A DNA stretch of 58,540 bases from Clostridium psychrophilum. Its GTDB lineage: Bacteria; Bacillota; Clostridia; Clostridiales; Clostridiaceae. Made by a program: the position numbers and the translations under genes. This document shows positions 49,045 to 56,941 of this stretch, piece after piece; positions within the stretch are counted from its first letter, which is position 1; the number at the start of each line of letters is the position of its first letter. The notes beneath the pieces were generated by a model, which was not told where the DNA came from, did not search any database, and worked only from the letters and a program-made list of their open reading frames with translations. Where the stretch lies: the NCBI RefSeq assembly GCF_018861705.1, contig NZ_JAHLEC010000011.1, positions 1 to 58,540 of the forward strand, written 5' to 3'.

Positions 49045-49437
49045 TTAAGTAAAAATAGCTTCACGACTAGAAATAGGTGTTATACCTACAAGTGGTGGAA
49101 TAGATCCAACAAACTTTTTTGTCATTGCCACATGTATATCAAATAATAATTTTAAAAACGAATATATATTTTCTGTTTGGAAAAATACAGGAAAATCTTT
49201 ATGAAAAGTGGTTAAATTATCTTTTCCTATAGTTCTCCATAGTTTTTCTATTGGAATATTTTGTTCCTTTGCTATTCTACCTACTATATTTTTAACTTGT
49301 CCATCTTCAATATTCTCTACAGGCAAAAATATTTTGTGAGCTTTCCAACCCACAGATTCCATTGCATTAATAACCACACTATCCCCATAAAGCTTTCTAC
49401 ATGTTTTCATCCAAGTTGCCACTACTGTTCCTTTCAT
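49045..49437 (-). CDS. H-NOX haem domain, truncated before Tyr131
   Basis: First uninterrupted part of the fused sensor (130 residues). With ATG 49437, 10 nt after GGGGGG, numbering equals that of the Thermoanaerobacter H-NOX. The proximal haem ligand His102 is in DIHVAMTK, the pocket proline 115 in GSIPP, and the O2-bonding network residues Trp9 and Asn74 are present. The chain stops just before Tyr131. By itself it lacks the propionate clamp and the distal Tyr140, so stable haem binding is doubtful. Confidence 0.8.
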   Translation of the reverse strand: MKGTVVATWMKTCRKLYGDSVVINAMESVGWKAHKIFLPVENIEDGQVKNIVGRIAKEQNIPIEKLWRTIGKDNLTTFHKDFPVFFQTENIYSFLKLLFDIHVAMTKKFVGSIPPLVGITPISSREAIFT

Positions 49438-49651
49438 ATTGTTCATTCCCCCCTTTTATATATAACCTACGTTTTGTTATATGATTATTAGCAATACCCC
49501 TCATCTATAGCAAACTAATATCACTTATTTAATATATTATCTATTATAAACTATCGATAGTGTTTTGTTAATAAGAATAATTATTAATTCGCTAATTTGA
49601 TTTTAGTTATGTACAATTATTATCTTAAGTTCTACTTATATGTAAGTATAA

Positions 49652-49706
49652 CCTAACAAAGGAAAGCATATCCCTTGCTAGCAAGGATGTGCTTTCCTCC
49701 ATTAGG
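49652..49706. terminator. Long interrupted hairpin after the XRE gene
   Basis: Nested arms cctaa/ttagg, aggaaagca/tgctttcct and cttgc/gcaag around a central tag. There is no T-run, so termination may be weak. It could protect the 3' end of the regulator mRNA. Confidence 0.55.
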
Positions 49707-49713
49707 TGCATTA

Positions 49714-50379
49714 TCATAACTTAAACTCTACTCTATCCAATTTCGCAATTACTTGAATATCATTATGCTGAACCGTATCAGTTCTTAATGATACTCTATT
49801 ACTTATTAATAATATTTTGTTACTATCTAACTTCTTTATTTGTCTTAAGACTCTTTGTCCATTATAATCCACAAGCGAAATAGCATTATTTTCTATTTCA
49901 TGTGTTAAATGTGCAAAAGCAATATCTCCGCTACAAATTCTAAACCCAAGCATATCATCATTTTCGATTTCTAAAAATAGTACTTTGTCTTGAGCATATC
50001 CCTCTACTTTGTTCGATATTATTGGCATTTGCTTTTTCCCTACAACTTTGTCTAAATCATATTTATAAATAGAAACATCTTTTAGAACTGAGCTGAAAGC
50101 ATCATTCCAAACCTCTTTTACTTTTCCTTGAATTGGTCTTTCAAGTTTTGGTTTCCTCTCATCTTCAGTCTCAGCATCTTCAAATGATGCTGATGAATCT
50201 TCTATCTTTTCACCTAATACCTTAGATATTTTTTCTATAAATTTTTCATTAATAACCTTTTTTCCCATTTCAATATCATTAATAAAACCTTCAGAAACTC
50301 CGATTTTTTTGCCTAATTGTTTTTGGCTTACTTCTTTTGTTTCTCTTATTTTCTTAATTTTATCTCCTAATCTACTCAT
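49714..50379 (-). CDS. XRE-family regulator with degenerate LexA-like S24 domain
   Basis: 221 residues. The N-terminal HTH (about 4-57: KIKKIRETKEVSQKQLGKKI) is followed by an acidic linker and a C-terminal S24 fold. The catalytic Ser position reads NDDML instead of GDSM, and the Lys position reads VLRQIKK. Self-cleavage is therefore unlikely, while the sensing fold is kept. ATG follows GGTGGAG. It lies downstream of the DUF3783 gene beyond a terminator. Confidence 0.8.
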   Translation of the reverse strand: MSRLGDKIKKIRETKEVSQKQLGKKIGVSEGFINDIEMGKKVINEKFIEKISKVLGEKIEDSSASFEDAETEDERKPKLERPIQGKVKEVWNDAFSSVLKDVSIYKYDLDKVVGKKQMPIISNKVEGYAQDKVLFLEIENDDMLGFRICSGDIAFAHLTHEIENNAISLVDYNGQRVLRQIKKLDSNKILLISNRVSLRTDTVQHNDIQVIAKLDRVEFKL

Positions 50380-50412
50380 AGTTCTCCACCTTTCAATAAA
50401 ATAATTATTTCT

Positions 50413-50454
50413 AAAATATAAATCTTCTGCTATATCACAGAAGATTTATATTTT
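50413..50454. terminator. Terminator between DUF3783 and XRE genes
   Basis: A perfect 17-bp stem (50413-50429 with 50438-50454) and an 8-nt loop, 5 bases after the DUF3783 stop codon. Confidence 0.85.
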
Positions 50455-50458
50455 GTGG

Positions 50459-50836
50459 TTATTCCATTTTTTTGTATGCTTCTCTTTCTTTTATTAGATG
50501 CTGCACTAGATAGCTCACTGTCCAATCTATAGATGTTGGCGTTACCGCTGCTAGTATAGTATCACTGCTTTTAATCACTCTTATACTATCAATTAGATCA
50601 TAAAGTTTCTTATCATTAAAACCATTGAATAAAAGTAATTTTTCATGGGGTAATTCATCATTATTTTCTTTTATTTCTACGTTCTCTAATACTTTTCTTA
50701 TTGTAAGTGCTCCCATATTCTGCTTAATTACTTTGCAAGGTAATATGTTTTGTTTTGATAATAAACCATTGAGGTCTTCTTCTTCAATTTTTGTTAATCC
50801 ATATGCAAGGATAAGTTCTTGATTAATAATGTTCAT
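50459..50836 (-). CDS. DUF3783 family protein
   Basis: 125 residues. The conserved part is KLLLFNGFNDKKLYDLIDSI and AAVTPTSIDWTVSYLVQHLI, the mark of DUF3783, found in clostridia and relatives. No function is known. ATG 50836 follows GGGGGGAAGG. It precedes the XRE gene, separated by a terminator. Confidence 0.8.
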   Translation of the reverse strand: MNIINQELILAYGLTKIEEEDLNGLLSKQNILPCKVIKQNMGALTIRKVLENVEIKENNDELPHEKLLLFNGFNDKKLYDLIDSIRVIKSSDTILAAVTPTSIDWTVSYLVQHLIKEREAYKKME

Positions 50837-50866
50837 TCCAACCTTCCCCCCTACAATTGTATATTT

Positions 50867-51382
50867 TTACATTTTTTCTGGTTCGTCATATTTTATTCCT
50901 AAAGTATCAACAGTCATGTTTTTTATTTTCTGTTCTTTACATGGCTTATCTCTAAAATCTCTTTCAACCTTAGCTATTTCTAAAGCATATTTCATTCCTT
51001 CGGTTACTTTCCCAAAAGCTGCATAACTCCCATCTAAATGATGAGAATCGGCTACCATAAGAAAAAACTGACTTCCTGCTGAATTCAAATCATTAGATCT
51101 AGCCATTGATAAAACACCAACTGAATGCAATAAATCATTTTTAAATTTATTAGAAGAAAATTCACCCTTAATTGAGTATCCAGGTCCACCGACACCTGTA
51201 CCTTCAGGACAACCACCTTGTATCATAAATCCTGGAATTACCCTATGAAAAATAAGTCCATTATAAAAGCCCTTATTTATAAGACTAATAAAATTATTTA
51301 CTGTATTAGGTGCAACCTCTGGGTACAATTCAGCCTTTATTATTTTACCATTTTCCATATTAATTGTTACTATTGGATTCAT
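50867..51382 (-). CDS. Cyclophilin-type peptidyl-prolyl isomerase
   Basis: 171 residues of the compact bacterial cyclophilin type. The active-site region GLIFHRVIPGFMIQGG carries the catalytic Arg; SAGSQFFLMVAD and AAFGKVTEGM follow. No signal peptide, so cytoplasmic. ATG follows AAGGAGAG. Single gene with a hairpin behind it. Confidence 0.94.
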   Translation of the reverse strand: MNPIVTINMENGKIIKAELYPEVAPNTVNNFISLINKGFYNGLIFHRVIPGFMIQGGCPEGTGVGGPGYSIKGEFSSNKFKNDLLHSVGVLSMARSNDLNSAGSQFFLMVADSHHLDGSYAAFGKVTEGMKYALEIAKVERDFRDKPCKEQKIKNMTVDTLGIKYDEPEKM

Positions 51383-51475
51383 ATAATTATCTCTCCTTTT
51401 GTTATGTATTTAATATAAATTATATCACATATAATAGTATATGCTGTTTTTTATAAATAAACTCTATATTTAAAC

Positions 51476-51516
51476 ATCTTCAAAATAGGCAGATACAATC
51501 TAACTATTTTGAAGAT
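51476..51516. terminator. Hairpin after the cyclophilin gene region
   Basis: A stem atcttcaaaatag (51476-51488) with ctattttgaagat (51504-51516) and a 15-nt loop. It lies between the 146-residue hypothetical gene's stop and the cyclophilin start, so it ends the hypothetical gene. There is no strong T-run. Confidence 0.6.
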
Positions 51517-51533
51517 AACATGCCTAATAATAA

Positions 51534-51974
51534 TTAAATCATTTGTTGTCCAACACTTATTTGTAATATTATCTTTTTTTGAGGTTCCTCTAATTTTATA
51601 TGAATATTCCCTCCAGGAAGTATTATTAAAAAATGTTCATCTAACATATCTACGTCACTGTTTTTTTCAATGTTAACTATATCTATTTCTAGGTTATCAT
51701 GAGCCTCTACGCTAGCATATTCATATCCAATGGTTAAACTTCCAAACGTAGTTGTATCTTTTAACTGTTTATCATCATTTGATATAATTAGATGTACAAT
51801 GTTTTTACTTTCAATAGATTTACATACTAAATGATTTATGACGCATAAACAATTACTTTGTGCTGGATTATTAATAACTATACAATTGATTTTATTTGCT
51901 TCTTCTATTTTCATGTTAAAATTTTTATGCCCTACGTAATGTTCATTATTCTTTTCTAATTGAAATACCCTCAT
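51534..51974 (-). CDS. Hypothetical protein, 146 aa
   Basis: I do not recognise this protein. It has no signal peptide or membrane helix and is predicted mostly beta (TFGSLTIGYEYASVEAHD, HFLIILPGGNIHIKL), with several Cys in NCLCVINHLVCK. ATG 51974 lies 5 nt after AAGGTGA. A cupin-like or double-stranded beta-helix fold is possible but not shown by a motif. Confidence 0.6.
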   Translation of the reverse strand: MRVFQLEKNNEHYVGHKNFNMKIEEANKINCIVINNPAQSNCLCVINHLVCKSIESKNIVHLIISNDDKQLKDTTTFGSLTIGYEYASVEAHDNLEIDIVNIEKNSDVDMLDEHFLIILPGGNIHIKLEEPQKKIILQISVGQQMI

Positions 51975-52082
51975 TTCATCACCTTATTTCTGTTGTTTAT
52001 TTGTACAATATATTTTATTCCCTTGCCCCTAATATTGCTATGATTAATTCATAATTAATTATTTTTAAATAGCCTTTAAACC

Positions 52083-52125
52083 AAAAACAGTTTGAAACTA
52101 GTTAACTAGTTCCAAACTGTTTTTG
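52083..52125. terminator. Terminator of murI
   Basis: Arms aaaaacagtttg and ccaaactgttttt enclose the palindrome aactagttaactagtt. T-rich on either strand, 31 bases after the murI stop codon. Confidence 0.85.
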
Positions 52126-52155
52126 TATTGATATATTTTTAAAATCTTACTCAAT

Positions 52156-52929
52156 TTATAATCTCAATAATTTATAACTTAAATCTATTATCTGTTTGTT
52201 ATTCAATGAATTATATACAGTTACAGTACCTTTTGTTTTCTTTTCATTCAAAAGATTATTGCTCGCAAGCTGCCTTTTTAGTTGATTTACTGTACCTACA
52301 CTTCCATCAATTATAGTAGTTTTCTCACCAACTATTTTAATTAATTCATTTTTTATAAAAGGGTAATGGGTACATCCAAGAACTATGCAAGCTACATCTA
52401 AATACATGAATTTTTTAAGCTTATCTCGCAGATATTCTTCAATTTGATGCCCCTCGGTGATCCCATCTTCTATGAGCTCAACAAGTCCAGCACATGGGAG
52501 TGAAATTATATTTACTTCTTTATCATATTTATCCATCAAATTACTAAACTTCTTTTCAGATAAAGTCATTGGTGTTGCCATAATAATTATGCTTTTGCCC
52601 TTACTGATTTCTACAGCAGGCTTAAGTGCTGGTTCTATTCCAATTATAGGTATGTCCGTATACTTCTGCCTAAGTGCATCTATAGCTGCACTAGTAGCTG
52701 TATTACAAGCAATTACTACTACCTTTACTCCCTTGCTCAAAAGAAAATCCATCGCATTAAAGGTTAACTTTCTTACCTCATTTACATTTTTAGTCCCATA
52801 TGGAGCATTCAATGAGTCACCGAAATAAACAAAATCTTCACTGGGAAGTACTTTTAAAGATTCCTTTAAAACACTTATTCCACCTACCCCTGAATCAAAA
52901 AATCCTATTGGTTTTTCTTTATTATTCAT
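52156..52929 (-). CDS. murI: Glutamate racemase
   Basis: Makes D-glutamate for peptidoglycan. The two catalytic cysteines are in VIACNTATSAA (near residue 73) and VLGCTHYPF (near 183); FFDSGVGGISVL and the acidic FGDSLNAPYG flank the active site. 257 residues, normal. ATG follows GGTGGTGAAG. Single gene with its own terminator. Confidence 0.96.
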   Translation of the reverse strand: MNNKEKPIGFFDSGVGGISVLKESLKVLPSEDFVYFGDSLNAPYGTKNVNEVRKLTFNAMDFLLSKGVKVVVIACNTATSAAIDALRQKYTDIPIIGIEPALKPAVEISKGKSIIIMATPMTLSEKKFSNLMDKYDKEVNIISLPCAGLVELIEDGITEGHQIEEYLRDKLKKFMYLDVACIVLGCTHYPFIKNELIKIVGEKTTIIDGSVGTVNQLKRQLASNNLLNEKKTKGTVTVYNSLNNKQIIDLSYKLLRL

Positions 52930-53045
52930 ATCTTCACCACCATATTAAAATTAACAATCTTTATTTAATTTATAAGAAAAATATGTATACTAATAATTTA
53001 TCAATTTCTTAGTCACAAATATACATTACATAAAATAATATACTA

Positions 53046-53117
53046 TTAAATCATCTACTAGGTCGCTTCAACAGTTTCGAAGAAGATGAATTGACGACTT
53101 CTGAAATGTCGTTAAAT
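53046..53117. repeat. Dispersed structured repeat, copy C (72 bp, short form)
   Basis: Begins ttaaatcatctactaggtcgct and ends cttctgaaatgtcgttaaat, matching the ends of copies A and B, but the middle 65-100 bases are absent. It lies 43 bases upstream of the 98-residue gene. Confidence 0.75.
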
Positions 53118-53160
53118 CTATTCATTTAATTTAAATTATACCATAAAAGGAGGGAATGTT

Positions 53161-53457
53161 ATGCCAACAGCTCCTAATTTAAATAAATTTAAAGGTTCAA
53201 TAAGTAATAGTCTAGGATTTATTTCAAATAAATCTGAAGATTTTGTAGAAATATCTAAGATTAAATATAAAATTTATCTTGAAGAAAATAGTATGGATGA
53301 TCTTTACAGAGATATAGGAAAAGATTTATTTAAAATTTTTAAAACCAGTAGTCATATTGATCACTCTTTGTTAGATTATTGTAATACTTTAAAAAAAATA
53401 GAAAATCGTATAGACGCTCTTCAAAAAAAACTCGATAAGATTAACAATAAAAAATAG
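53161..53457 (+). CDS. Hypothetical coiled-coil protein, 98 aa
   Basis: A small, Lys-rich soluble protein. The C-terminal third (YCNTLKKIENRIDALQKKLD) is a clear coiled coil; the N-terminal part contains VEISKIKYKIYLEEN, found in several clostridial small proteins with or without a zinc ribbon; here no Cys pair exists. ATG follows GGAGGG by 6 nt. Function unknown. Confidence 0.65.
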   Translation: MPTAPNLNKFKGSISNSLGFISNKSEDFVEISKIKYKIYLEENSMDDLYRDIGKDLFKIFKTSSHIDHSLLDYCNTLKKIENRIDALQKKLDKINNKK

Positions 53458-53493
53458 AAGTTATGATTAATTCAATCATGTATACTATAATGG

Positions 53494-53533
53494 CACCTAT
53501 AGTTTAAACATCTTTTCTAAACATCTATAGGTA
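53494..53533. terminator. Hairpin between two convergent genes
   Basis: A stem cacctatag/ctataggta with a 22-nt loop that contains the direct repeat aaacatct. It separates the coiled-coil gene from the response regulator. Confidence 0.55.
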
Positions 53534-53549
53534 CTATTATATATCTTTA

Positions 53550-54242
53550 CTATTTTTCATGATTTTTCTCCATTTTATATCCTATTCCTCTTATTGTTTT
53601 TAAATATTTTGGGTTTTTAGGATCTTCCTCAATTTTTTCTCTTATATGACTTATATGTACCATAATAGTATTAGAGTCACCATAATAAGGATTTTTCCAA
53701 ACTATCTCATATAATTGTTTTTTAGTATATACTTTTCCGGGATTCTCCAAAATAAACTCAAGTAATCTATATTCTTTTGGGTTTAATGCTATTTCTACGT
53801 TGTTTTTATAAATACAACAACTTTCTTTATCTAACGTTAATTCTCCAATTTTTATACTAGTTTTGTGATTTTTGTTAGAATATTTGTAATACCGTCGTAG
53901 CTGTGCCTTAACTCGTGCAATTATCTCAATGGGGCTAAAAGGTTTTATTACATAATCATCTGCACCTAATCCAAGCCCCAAGATTTTATCTGATTCTCCT
54001 TCTCTTGCAGTTATAAATATTACTGGTATTTCACTAGTTTCTCTGATTTTTTTTAGGACCTTAAACCCATCAATTTTAGGAATCATAACATCAAGCAAAG
54101 CAATGTCTATATCTTTATTCTCAAATATATCTAATGCTTGTATTCCATCTTCTGCTGTGTAAATTTTATATCCTTCTTTTGATAAATGGATTTCTAGCAA
54201 TTCTCTTATATCTTGTTCATCTTCTACAATTAGAATGTTCAT
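53550..54242 (-). CDS. Orphan OmpR-family response regulator
   Basis: 230 residues. Receiver: acidic residues in LIVEDEQD, phospho-acceptor Asp in ALLDVMIP, Lys in VIKPFSP. Winged helix: TKKQLYEIVWKNPYYGDSNT. ATG 54242 follows GGGGAGG by 8 nt. No histidine kinase is next to it, so its partner is elsewhere. Divergent from the DUF2382 pair, which it might control. Confidence 0.92.
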   Translation of the reverse strand: MNILIVEDEQDIRELLEIHLSKEGYKIYTAEDGIQALDIFENKDIDIALLDVMIPKIDGFKVLKKIRETSEIPVIFITAREGESDKILGLGLGADDYVIKPFSPIEIIARVKAQLRRYYKYSNKNHKTSIKIGELTLDKESCCIYKNNVEIALNPKEYRLLEFILENPGKVYTKKQLYEIVWKNPYYGDSNTIMVHISHIREKIEEDPKNPKYLKTIRGIGYKMEKNHEK

Positions 54243-54521
54243 TATGTATACCTCCCCTCTATAACCATTGTAACTCTTAATTACATTTTGACTCAAATAA
54301 AAATTTCACTGTACAAATTGTCACAATTAATATCTTTTAGAAATATTTTTTTTAAATATTATCGAATTTACTTAAAATAAGTATAACAATAAATTTTGCC
54401 TATGAGAAAGTTTACAATAATTTTTTTGATTTTATTTCCATCGTTTAATTAGGATAATATATTTCTTAAAAGGACAATATATTAATGATTTAAAATTAAT
54501 AATTGATGGAGGTATTTATAT

Positions 54522-54971
54522 ATGAGTATACTTGATGGAATTTTCAAAAATGGTGACAAAAATATTAAAGAAAAAACAGATGATAGTGCAAAACTAAGCC
54601 TACGCAAAGAAGAACTTGACATTAACAAAAATCGTGTACAAAAAGGCGATGTAGAAATTAGTAAAGAGATTTTAGAAGAACAAAAAAGAGTTGATGTCCC
54701 TGTTTCATGCGAAGAAGTAGTCATTGAAAGAAGATCATTAAACAATGAAGCAAGTGATTCACCTATCACAAACGAAGAAACTATTAGGATTCCTGTAAAT
54801 GAGGAAAAAGTTAATGTAGATAAGCACACAGTAGTAACAGGAGAAATTCTAGCTCACAAACGCGAACTAGAAAATACAGTGCATATAGATGAAACTCTCA
54901 AAAGAGAAGAAGCTCACATTGATAAAAATGGAGATGCCAATATAATTGATAACGGTATAAATCACAAATAA
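54522..54971 (+). CDS. DUF2382 (YsnF/AvaK-like) stress protein 1
   Basis: 149 residues, highly charged. The DUF2382 repeat LRKEELDINKNRVQKGDVEI and VEVPVSCEEVVIERR-like strand pairs precede RIPVNEEKVNVDKHTVVTGE. Such proteins are induced by stress in other Firmicutes; the function is unknown. ATG follows GGAGG by 8 nt. It is followed by a paralogue. Confidence 0.85.
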   Translation: MSILDGIFKNGDKNIKEKTDDSAKLSLRKEELDINKNRVQKGDVEISKEILEEQKRVDVPVSCEEVVIERRSLNNEASDSPITNEETIRIPVNEEKVNVDKHTVVTGEILAHKRELENTVHIDETLKREEAHIDKNGDANIIDNGINHK

Positions 54972-54979
54972 TAAACTAG

Positions 54980-55021
54980 AAAACACCTCCAAATTTAATT
55001 AATAATTTGCGAGGTGTTTTT
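54980..55021 (+). terminator. Hairpin between the DUF2382 genes
   Basis: A stem aaaacacctc (54980-54989) with gaggtgtttt (55011-55020) and an AT-rich loop that also pairs. It ends ten bases before the ribosome-binding site of the second gene and may reduce its expression relative to the first. Confidence 0.75.
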
Positions 55022-55044
55022 CAAAATAAATGGAGGGAATATGT

Positions 55045-55503
55045 ATGGTCGAAAATCCCCTAAAAAACATAAATTCTAAGTATGAACCACAAATAAATGA
55101 ATTGGAACAAATTTCATATAATTATAATAAAGATGTTGATCTTAAGATCAAAGAAGAGAAACTAGATATTTCAAAAGAGTGGATGCAAACAGCGGATGTT
55201 AAAGTTTATAGAGAATCCATCACATTAAAAAAGAGTTTTACTGTATCTGTTGAGCGTATAGAACTCGTAATAGAAAACAAAAATCTATCTTCAGATATTC
55301 AAGATCATAACGATGAACCCAAAAATATTATTCGTATACCTCTTAGTGAAGAAAGTGTTGAATTTACAAAACATAAAGTTGCTTTAGAAGATGTATCCAT
55401 TTATAAACAAAAGATTGAGGATATAAAAACAATTGAAACCACATTAAAAAAAGAACAAGCAAAAATTAAAATTTCAGATTCATTAAAAATTAAAACTGAA
55501 TAA
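55045..55503 (+). CDS. DUF2382 (YsnF/AvaK-like) stress protein 2
   Basis: 152 residues, paralogue of the preceding gene. It keeps KIKEEKLDISKEWMQTADVK and IRIPLSEESVEFTKHKVALE in the same positions but has diverged strongly elsewhere. I chose ATG 55045, 8 nt after GGAGG; ATG 55030 overlaps the site. Confidence 0.82.
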   Translation: MVENPLKNINSKYEPQINELEQISYNYNKDVDLKIKEEKLDISKEWMQTADVKVYRESITLKKSFTVSVERIELVIENKNLSSDIQDHNDEPKNIIRIPLSEESVEFTKHKVALEDVSIYKQKIEDIKTIETTLKKEQAKIKISDSLKIKTE

Positions 55504-55510
55504 AATTTTT

Positions 55511-55547
55511 AAGCTTATAAAAAATACCTACTACCTTTTATAAGCTT
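55511..55547. terminator. Bidirectional terminator
   Basis: A 12-bp stem aagcttataaaa with ttttataagctt and a 13-nt loop, between the DUF2382 pair and the convergent parR gene. Confidence 0.85.
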
Positions 55548-55565
55548 ATAATTAAATTAATTATT

Positions 55566-55880
55566 TTAGTTCATGTTTTTAAATAGTTCTTTCATATTTG
55601 CGATTGAACTTTTCATAACTTCATCAACAACAACTTCTTTATTTTCGTCTTCAACCTTATTCTCAGTCTCATCACTTACTAGCTTTTTTTCTTTTAGAGC
55701 TTTTTCTACAATTCTTCTTATTCCATCTTCATTAATTTTATCTTTTGCATCATACTCATCAAGCAATATTTTTTCTAAAGAAATGCTATTACTACCTAAA
55801 CGATTTTCGTTTTTATAATTTTCTATTACGTTAAAAGCTTCATTGCTTAAATTAAATGATTTAACTTTTTTCTTGCACAT
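55566..55880 (-). CDS. ParR-like DNA-binding adaptor
   Basis: 104 residues. The basic N-terminus KKKVKSFNLSNEAFNVIENY fits a ribbon-helix-helix DNA-binding domain; the C-terminal half is acidic and helical and may bind the actin-like partner. The start ATG overlaps the parM stop (TAATG), so both are translationally coupled. The size, order and composition fit the adaptor of a type II partition system; the call depends on this context. Confidence 0.7.
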   Translation of the reverse strand: MCKKKVKSFNLSNEAFNVIENYKNENRLGSNSISLEKILLDEYDAKDKINEDGIRRIVEKALKEKKLVSDETENKVEDENKEVVVDEVMKSSIANMKELFKNMN

Positions 55881-56818
55881 TATTTCAACATCTCCTTGGC
55901 AACTAAAAACAATCCTTTAACGGTTGCCATTTGTGGTTCTTCTATCTTTTCGAATTTTGCTGGTATATAGTTATCCTTAATATTCAAACTCGTTCCTCCA
56001 CCTAAAAATATTCTCATGTCTTTGTGATTAATCCATTCCATTTCTATTTTCTGGTTTATAGATTCAATTAAATTTTCATATAGGGGCTGTTTTATAATAT
56101 CATATTCCTTTTCTGTATCAATTTCTGATAGTTCCTTTGTTATACCCTTCTTATCCAAATTATCTTGAATAATATCTAGTACTGTTCTATTCCCTATTTC
56201 TATAGTTTTACTAAGCTTATCATTAAATTTTTGTCCTTTTTCAAAATAAGTAAGTTCACTTGTTTTAAACCCTAATGTAATCATGCCTAATCTTTTATTA
56301 TTTAATGCTACTCTATCTTTATGATTATTTATAGTATGTAAAAGCGCAGCGTCTGATTCTCTAAAAATTATTATATCTTCTATATAAATTTTCTTAAGTT
56401 CTTTAGTCATATAATTATATGTTTCAATAGTTTTGCCCTTATATGCATTTTTAACTTCATTAAATGTTTCCGTGCTAAAAACTTTATTTGGAACTCCTAA
56501 CCCTATTTTAACAGTACTAGAACGTGCTAACTTATTTAATAAAGTGAAAAGCAATTGTCTCGTTGTTTTTGATGTTTTGTCATCACTAAAATTATATCTT
56601 TTGTTAAAGCTTTCTTTTTCACAAATCTCACCAGCAAATACGTCTTCTCCATCAACTTTCAAATAAATAGGATCATTATAAGAATTGTAATCCATTAAAT
56701 CTCGTCCATCACCTATGATACTTTTAAATATACATTCTCCTGACTCACCTTCATATTCAGTATACCCTTTTATAAATCCACGTCCCAAATCTGCACCTAT
56801 ATATTGAATCTCTGACAT
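55880..56818 (-). CDS. parM: ParM/StbA-like actin homologue
   Basis: 312 residues, actin/Hsp70-type ATPase fold. The phosphate-1 loop is IGADLGRGFIKGY and the adenosine motif is FLGGGTSLN. The phosphate-2 loop reads MITLGFKTSEL, where an Asp normally precedes the Gly. ParM polymers push plasmids or other replicons apart. ATG follows GAGGGGGAAG. Iteron-like repeats lie directly upstream. Whether it acts on a plasmid, phage or the chromosome is open. Confidence 0.85.
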   Translation of the reverse strand: MSEIQYIGADLGRGFIKGYTEYEGESGECIFKSIIGDGRDLMDYNSYNDPIYLKVDGEDVFAGEICEKESFNKRYNFSDDKTSKTTRQLLFTLLNKLARSSTVKIGLGVPNKVFSTETFNEVKNAYKGKTIETYNYMTKELKKIYIEDIIIFRESDAALLHTINNHKDRVALNNKRLGMITLGFKTSELTYFEKGQKFNDKLSKTIEIGNRTVLDIIQDNLDKKGITKELSEIDTEKEYDIIKQPLYENLIESINQKIEMEWINHKDMRIFLGGGTSLNIKDNYIPAKFEKIEEPQMATVKGLFLVAKEMLK

Positions 56819-56849
56819 GTTATACTTCCCCCTCTTATATTTAATAAAT

Positions 56850-56869
56850 TTTATTAACTTTTATTAACT
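56850..56869. repeat. ParR-site candidate, iterons block 1
   Basis: Two direct copies of tttattaact with a 10-bp period, 31 bases upstream of the parM start. Together with block 2 they look like a parC centromere. Confidence 0.6.
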
Positions 56870-56941
56870 TATTTATATAGTACCCTAAATGCATGTTTTT
56901 GTCGATACATACTGTGATATGTTTATCTTATTCATGTAATA

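Larger units (their letters stand above)
47671..49437 (-). pseudogene. H-NOX-MCP oxygen/NO sensor interrupted by two in-frame TAA codons
   Basis: From ATG 49437 to TAA 47671-47673 the whole stretch is one reading frame of 589 codons including the final stop. It reads as an N-terminal H-NOX haem domain, two membrane helices and a methyl-accepting signalling domain, the layout of the Thermoanaerobacter Tar4 protein. TAA at 49045-49047 falls at codon 131, the haem-propionate Tyr of YxSxR. TAA at 48913-48915 falls at the junction between the H-NOX end (LSLKLTF) and the linker to the first helix. Between the stops the H-NOX C-terminus is intact (NSKRAMFDYFLGLLEGTCEY). Nothing is frame-shifted. It is a recently inactivated gene, a split gene, a recoded gene, or holds base-calling errors. 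Confidence 0.88.
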
